This document shows, in pieces, positions 57,170-64,000 of a stretch of DNA of 64,000 nucleotides; the first letter of the stretch is position 1; every line of letters starts with the position of its first letter. Under the pieces are notes generated by a model, which was not told where the DNA came from, searched no databases, and was given only the letters and a program-made list of their open reading frames with translations. This DNA comes from Haberlea rhodopensis. Lineage: Eukaryota > Streptophyta > Magnoliopsida > Lamiales > Gesneriaceae. A program made the position numbers and the translations under genes. The DNA is taken from contig CAJQUN010000003.1 in NCBI GenBank assembly GCA_907163345.1, positions 2,108,001 through 2,172,000 on the forward strand, in the 5' to 3' direction.

Positions 57170-60100
57170 ATGTCTGGTGGGGGAACACAGAGCAGTTTAA
57201 GAAAAACTCTTGGTGCACTTAAGGATTCCACAACTGTTAATTTGGCAAAAATTAATAGTGACTACAAGGTCATTATCAAATTTTACTTTCTAAATAAAAT
57301 TGTTTCTTTTCATCATCTGGGTGTTTGATTTTAGTTGAGATTTTGCTTCTTCAGGAAGTGGACATCGCCGTTGTTAGGGCGACAAATCACGTCGAACGCC
57401 CCGCAAAAGAGAAACACATTAGAGGTGGGTATTCATTTAAAGATATTGCCTATCTTCCCCTTATTATCTGATTATTGGACTTTAAAGACAGATTCATTTG
57501 CTGATCATGGGTTCACTATTTTCAGCTATCTTTTCTTGTGTATTGGCGACGCAGCCACGAGCAGATGTTGCATATTGCATACATGCTCTTGCAAGAAGAT
57601 TGTCAAAGACTCATAATTGGGCGGTGTGTCTCCGTGGAAATGATACAATCTGCATAGAAATGATCGCTAATCCTTATTTTTGTGTTTATTGTTTAATTCA
57701 CTAACCCTTTCTATCAAAGCAATTTTGTTGTAGCTGTTGAAAACGAACAAGAGTCGCGTGTATGATTGTGCCTCTACTATGCAGAGGCTGCTGCTTCTTT
57801 TTCATACCTTATATGTCTTACTGCATGTGTAAAATGTTAACGGGGAAAACTATAAGAACTTTTAGCTTAGAAACTTTGCAGTTAAAGGGAAAGATTCGAT
57901 CATTTTTCAAGAGACAATTTTTTTCCGAATGATTATTGGGCAAAGACGGAAAATTTTGGACATCTCACCTTCATGCGTCTTAAATTCAATCGTCCAAGCA
58001 TAACACATAGTTGGGAGTGCGTTTGACGCTCAGATTCTCAATCTTGTTTCATTTAGTATGGACTTGACATAATTTGTATTTTTAAAAAAATATATGCACA
58101 CATACACATCCAATATAACTTTCTAGATATTCCATTGAGCTATTTGGTTGGCCACGATATGATAACATCTCTTCTCTTGCTTGTTCTGAGAAATGCTTTT
58201 ACTCATTATGTATTTAATAGAAAATAATTATGCAGATAAGCAACGGATGCTCTAGTTTTGTAGGTTACGTCTACTATATAGGTAGTTATAAAGGTTTATA
58301 TCTACTGTAAATGGTTAAGGAGGTATGTAAATGAAATTCATCAGCCAAGTACCATTTAATTTTAGTGTCTTTGTTTAGTTGTATGGTTATATGTAATTGT
58401 GCATATCCGTGCACATATACATTTTGCTTCCAATGTTGAGAGTGAAAATATTATCGAGCTTTCACATAATGTTTTTTAATATTATGTTCTCTATCTTAAT
58501 CTTGGTGAACATGTTTTGCAGGTGGCTTTAAAAACTTTGATTGTAATTCATCGTGCATTAAGGGAAGCGGATCCTACATTTCAGGAAGAACTTATCAATT
58601 ATGGTCAGAGCAGAGGCCACATTCTTAATTTAGCCCATTTCAAGGATGACACCACTCCAAATGGTACGGGTTTTATTTTGGATTAGTCCTTCAGAAGTTA
58701 CACGGAAAAATTATTTATCGATGAAATGCATCTGGATCACTTGGTCAGCCTGGGATTATTCTGCTTGGGTCCGCTGCTATGCGTTATATTTGGAGGAGAG
58801 GCTGGAGTGTTTTAGAATACTAAAATATGACATAGAGGCTGATCGTTTGGTGTGATATCTATCCCTTTCTCTCTTTCTAATATTATTTTATTTATTTTTT
58901 ACATTCACTCTATATTTTTGTTTCCATCATGTTTTGTTTTCTTCGTTAATTCCAATAAAATCTCTTTGTTTGAAATTGTTTTAATATCTATATTACTGTC
59001 TCATTAGAATAAATTGAAGCCTCCGATCAATATATAGGCCAAATACTGATGAGTTAGAATTATTTTGTCCTGATGACTTTTCCCAAACTCCAATCACAAT
59101 CTTGTCCTGTCTAAACCACTGAGGCATGAAACATTTTATTTTGTCATTTGTTTTCTTGACCTCTAAATGCAAGTATAATTTCAGAGAACTAAAGATCTGG
59201 ACACACCAGAGTTGCTCAAGCATCTACCGTCTTTGCAGCAGCTTCTCTTTCGTGTGCTCGGATGCCAGGTAGTGTCTATTTCTGATCATTTTTCTAAATG
59301 TCCTCTTAGTAACGTTGGCTTTCAGGGTCCAATTCATGGCCTTGGTTCGATATGTGGACTATCAGATAGTTGAACTTGTATGTTGATGTCATGCAGCCAC
59401 AAGGAGCAGCAATTCATAATCATGTCATTCAGTTAGCCCTTGCAATGGTACAATAAGTCATATTTTTATGTTTTTGTTAAGAATAACTGGCTTGCAGTGG
59501 ACTTAGCTTTATGTCGTCTCTAATGTTCTTTTATTTCTAGGTTGCTTCAGAAAGTATAAAAATTTACAATGCCATTACTGATGGTACTGTTAATTTGGTG
59601 GACAAGGTACCTTGTGAATTCTTCTTATTCTGATTCTCCAAGTACTTTATGACTTAAGTTCTGACGCTGTAATCTCCGATAGTTCTTTGAAATGCAAAGA
59701 CCTGATACTCTCAAGGCTTTGGACATATACAGGAGAGCTAGCGTGCAGGTATAACCATTAAAAAAAATTATACCTTGGTACTTTTATTTTTTGGAATTTC
59801 TCTAGAAATTAATTTGGTCATGACATATTTAATTTTATCACGATTTTCTCCAGGCTGAAAGATTGTCCGAATTCTATGAAGTATGTAAAAACCTTGATGT
59901 TCAACGTGGAGAAAGATACATCAAGATTGAACAGGTTTGACTTCTTTGATGCTTGTTTTTAATTCTTGTCATTCCTTATGACCTATATGTATCTCATTTC
60001 TTTGTTTCTTGATGTGTGGTGAAGCCCCTTGCATCGTTTCTTCAAGCCATGGAGGAGTATGTGACAGAGGCACCACGTTCTTCTGCAGTTCGCAAGGGTC

Positions 60101-61969
60101 CGGTATGGTTAGCCTAAGTCAAAAACCTTTAAATTTTTCTATGTTGAGACAGTCTTCAAATGGGATTTCAATTTTTATTTTTGAAAGACTGGCTGGAAGA
60201 ATGCCTTATCTGTTGGGTATACATTTTTTATTTATTAATGAATTTCTTTTTTCGTCAATAAAAAATGAAGATCTGCGCTCAACATTGGTCTTTGCATCTG
60301 TTAATAGGAGAGTGAAATGGTTTTCTAGCAACATTTCCCAATCATATTCATACAGTGAAAAGTAAAATGTGAAGTACTTGCAAACAGTGCACATTGTAGA
60401 GTGTCTCGCTTGCAACTTATGTGAGCATGGTGCGCGATACAATTTGTACTTAAAATCTTGTTTAGTGACATGTTAAACCTATCCCGTTGCTTGAATTGAT
60501 ATATACCCTGGGAAAGTTCGTTTGAAAATATATTTTAGAATTTTTTAAGTTTAATCGATCCCGATGATACAAGGTTGATGATAAGCCCAAGGAGATCTTA
60601 GCCATAGAATATAAAAAGAGTCCAGAGGTGAAAAAAGAGCGTCCACCGTCCCCACCTCCACCAGAACCAGCACAAGTAATAGAACATGCGAAGGTGGAAG
60701 CTCCTGTTATTGAACCACAAGATTTGATTGTAAGTGATTAAGATATAGGAAAAGGACCCGAATCGATTTTTTTACTGGACATACTTGTTTTAGGAAATGC
60801 AAGCCTTTACTGACCATGTTTGTCTTTGATTTAGGGTCTGGATGATCCTGTTCCTGCTGCATCAGTGTTAGACCAGAAGAATGCCTTGGCATTAGCCATT
60901 GTACCAGTTGGTGAGTTTTTTGGAGTTGAACTTTCCCTATGGTCTTGCTTGGATTCCTTTTGTTGTATCCTGGAGAAAGACTTTGCAGAAAATGTTGTGG
61001 TAATAAGATGTATGGTTGGTATTGTCTTAGAGAATGATAATTTTTACAGTAACTGACAAATTGTGCAAGAAACTGTCCAATAGTGCTGTGACATAACAAG
61101 ATGACATTATGTTAAATCTAAAAGAAGTATATTGTGTTAAAATATGGTAACGTAGTATCTTGATAAACGGTGAAAGTTAAGTTATTATGTTGGAAGATTC
61201 GAAAATTCGGTTTAAATATATTTGGGGAGAAACAGAGTAAAAATAAGGAGATAGTTTTTTTATTCCTGGGAGTGAAAAACAGGTTCCAGATACGGACACC
61301 AATCAAGGTTTATATGTTTCTGAATGGCGTGGATATGTGTAAAGCTTCATTGATAATGTAGGTTCTCTAGAACAACCAGCTTCCACTGGACCAAACTTGG
61401 CAAATGGAACTACAGGCTGGGAGTTGGCACTCGTTAAGGCTCCTAGCTCCAACGAGAGCACTGCTGCCTCTAGTAAATTGGTACCATTCAACTCTTCCCT
61501 CGACGTCTTTTGTTAGTTTACTGATTAAATGTTCGCTTATGAGAGCTTGTTTTCCGGTTTTCCTCTCGTGTTGACAAAGGCTGGAGGGCTAGACAAACTT
61601 ACATTAGATAGCCTGTACGACGATGCAATCAGAAGAAATAACCAGCAGAATGTGAGTTACAATCCATGGGATCAAGGTCCAAAGGCCAACTCTATGATGC
61701 CACAAGTCGCATACGATCCATTCTATGTCTCCAACACAGTCGCTGCGCCAAATGTTGTTCAGATGGGAGCTATGGCGAATCAGCAACAATCTTTTATGTA
61801 TTATCCGCATCAACAAATGATGTTTATGGGACAACAACAGCAACCTATGATGATTATGGGACAACAACCGCCCATGAATCCGTTTGGAAATGCCCATGTT
61901 GCCAGTGGCCACTCCTACGGCTCAGGTATTCCGGTTCAAGCCTATAATCCATATTCCGGCCTACAATAA
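57170..61969 (+). CDS. ANTH-domain clathrin assembly protein (AP180/PICALM3 type)
   Basis: Fifteen exons (57170-57268, 57355-57424, 57526-57623, 58522-58663, 58749-58849, 59185-59268, 59397-59447, 59541-59606, 59683-59748, 59854-59934, 60025-60102, 60574-60729, 60835-60910, 61362-61480, 61580-61969) join in frame to 558 aa. It binds phosphoinositides and clathrin and recruits cargo in endocytosis. The ANTH domain fills about residues 1-300. It includes ATNHVERPAKEKHIR (lipid-binding region), PRADVAYCIHALARRLS and YALYLEERLECFRILKYDIE. A Pro/Glu-rich linker follows, then an adaptor- and clathrin-binding tail. In that tail are DDP, GWELALV, AGGLDKLTLDSLYDDAIRR and short NPW, YDPF and NPF motifs, with a Gln/Met-rich stretch. 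It closely resembles what I recall of Arabidopsis At5g35200. The transcript probably ends near an AATAAAG at about 62116. Confidence 0.93.
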
Positions 61970-63380
61970 TGCATTTTCTCATCGAAAAAACTAGGAGGGA
62001 AAATGCAAAGAGCTTTAGCTAGGCTTGGGTTATACTTTGGTCCGAGACCTGAATCACAGGTTCATTTATGTAATCATATGTGCATTTGAAGTAGATAGAT
62101 GAATTCATTGTGTAATAATAAAGTAGATATTCTTTTTGCGCACCATATTTTTTGTTTGCATCAGAGATATGGAAATAAACGTTTTGGGCTTGCATTTAAT
62201 CTTGCCACCTTCTTCGGTTGAGCCAGGACTTCTTTCATTTTGTAAATTTTCCGTGAATGTAAACTTATTGTGTGTCGTTGAATAAAATTTATCAAGTGAT
62301 TGTTGTTAATTTGTGTTTCGACGCAGCTTTCCTTCGATTTTCTGGTATATATACTTTGTTTTTAGATATATTCATGGGATTTAGTGAAACCACTTGGGTG
62401 GATCCGGGAGGGTGGTGCAAGGGAGTGTTTTGGATTACTTCTGAAAAAGTGCTAATCTTATTTCATATAAAAAAGCAGATTTTGCGTGTTTGATTTTCTT
62501 GCTTCTGTCTAAACAACTAGATAAAAACAGAAGTAGAGAGTAAGTCATAAGACGCTATTGATTGTTTTAAGTTCAGTGGCAATTTTGTAATAAATTAAAG
62601 TTAATTAAACTGTTTTTTTTTTTAGTATTAAACACTTAATATTTTTTGTTTAAAATCTTTCGAAAAAAAATGTTTTAAATAAGTAATCCAATTCGTTCGA
62701 CATTTTCTTTATCTACTTTTACACCTCCATGGGAGACGACATAACCAAGAAATGGGGTAGATTGGATATAGACCACTTATGTTACATTGAATAAGCTAAA
62801 ATCCTTTTAGAAAATCAATAATCTAAAACTAAATTGAGAGTTAAAATTCAATGCCGACAATTTTTTTAGTGGTGGATGTATTAATAATGCCGTGTATACT
62901 CTATTGGTTAGACAAATTAGAAATTAAAATATTAAATGTCAAAAACTTGGATTATATTTTTAACTAATTTTTAAATATAATTTGCCATTTTGTCATATTT
63001 CGATATGACTACAATACAATTTGAATAATGTGGATGTTGTTTAAACTCTTATTAATTACTGCTTAACTTTTTTTATTTTATATAAAAGGTTAGTGTTGGA
63101 TGCAAAAAGATTTATATTTCTGTTCATACTTAAATAAAATATATAAGTCATATATTTATATCAAGAATATGTAACAAAAAAAAAAGCAATAATAAATATC
63201 GCCAGTCAATCACATTTAATTGAAGAAGTCGTCAACAATAAAACTCAAATCAATTTAATATTATGCTTTTAGTACTATTTTTGTATGTTTCATGAATCCA
63301 GGTCGAAGTGCGAGGAATTAAAGAAAAAGATCTAAATAGTGATTAAAGAACTTAACCGAGTCAACACGTCAAATGAATGA
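61970..63380. other. 3'UTR of the PICALM3-type gene and spacer
   Basis: The 3'UTR runs to about 62140. Beyond it the sequence is AT-rich with no gene recognised. Confidence 0.45.
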
Positions 63381-64000
63381 CGAAAAGTCTCAAAAGTGTG
63401 TAAATCTAGAGCTCCGGATCGATCCCTCACAATTGCACAATCGATCGGGAGAGGCAACACAATGGGAAGAAAATTTTCAACAGTTCTCGATCGATTGGTC
63501 ATCAAGTGTGATCGATCGTGCAATCCAGCAAAAGTTGAACTACAATTATCGATGAGAGCGATCGACCGGTAAGATTGGGGTGATTGATTGCCAGTGAATT
63601 TTTGAGATTTTGTTTCCTTTTAAAGAGTTTGAGTCCAACAACGAAGAGAAGAGTTTGAGTCCAACAACGAAGATTCTTCCTCCTCCACTATGTAAGACAC
63701 AACATGCATGGCCTATGGGGACTTTTCGCCAGATTTTAAATCCTAGACACATCATAGCCGCCTCCCACATCCATCCAAGCCATTGAAGAGCAAGGAACGA
63801 CAAAATAGACAGAACGACGCAATAGACGAAATGACGCAGCAACGCACGGAGTGGGTCACCTAGCGTTTCTTTGTATTTCTAAACTCTAGTTTGTTTCATT
63901 TTCGAATTTTGATGTTTAAATTATTGCAAGACATATTTATGCAATGTTATTTGGTTACGATTATAGTCTAAAAGTTTTTTTTATCAAGACTATGAGATCT
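63381..64000. repeat. GATCGATC-rich block and short tandem repeat
   Basis: CGATCGA or GATCGATC occurs at least five times within about 63415-63570, separated by 15-45 bp. A tandem duplication of AGAGTTTGAGTCCAACAACG (with GAAG) follows at about 63626-63674. Short ORFs cross it, but none is recognisable. It could be part of a larger retroelement continuing beyond the window. Confidence 0.5.

Noticed and set aside
63546..63842. 98-codon minus-strand ORF with hydrophobic start
   Set aside because: It overlaps a short tandem repeat and GATC-rich block, and I recognise no domain.

Overview
The window is nuclear DNA of a dicotyledonous plant. The evidence is an AT-rich base composition, long intergenic spacers, many GT-AG introns, plant-only protein families, and a dense load of non-autonomous transposons. 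The protein sequences fit a eudicot, but I cannot name the species. All exon structures were read by eye from splice sites, reading frame and family knowledge.

Six genes look intact. In order they are: a Lunapark-type ER-network protein (5819-11634, +); a hybrid proline-rich cell-wall protein with an eight-cysteine domain (15613-16476, -); a small membrane protein with a DnaJ-type zinc finger (24421-25784, -); a purple acid phosphatase of the PAP26 type (28735-36599, +, 9 exons, 475 aa); a CLC-g-type anion channel/transporter (45209-51354, +, 7 exons, 790 aa); and an ANTH-domain clathrin assembly protein of the PICALM3 type (57170-61969, +, 15 exons, 558 aa). They form no operon or cluster. 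Several belong broadly to endomembrane or vacuolar biology (Lunapark, PAP26, CLC-g, PICALM), which is probably coincidence. Gene fragments include two COX6b-like exons (824-1058), a ribosomal protein L12 pseudogene (21505-21764), an orphan ALMT exon (53813-54040), and a decayed plant-mobile-domain gene next to a decayed MULE transposase (40640-44402).

The spacers and long introns are a mosaic of mobile elements, several of which can be delimited to the base by target-site duplications. The most interesting is a family of ultra-short LTR retroelements of about 345 bp: LTRs of about 130-140 bp, about 70 bp inside, and an initiator-tRNA-like primer binding site. One copy is complete with a perfect 5-bp duplication (2613-2955). 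One is split by a nested hAT-like element and restores to 347 bp (17389-18407). A third is broken (39526-40137). A separate 1.39-kb TRIM lies in PAP26 intron 3. Two 5'-truncated LINEs of one family sit antisense in first introns, with perfect 17-bp and 10-bp target duplications. There are also hAT-like elements with 8-bp duplications, Mutator-like MITEs with 9-10-bp duplications, long hairpins at 32336-32869 and 53177-53810, and two minisatellite-like fields built on TGCACGATT on either side of the DnaJ-type gene.
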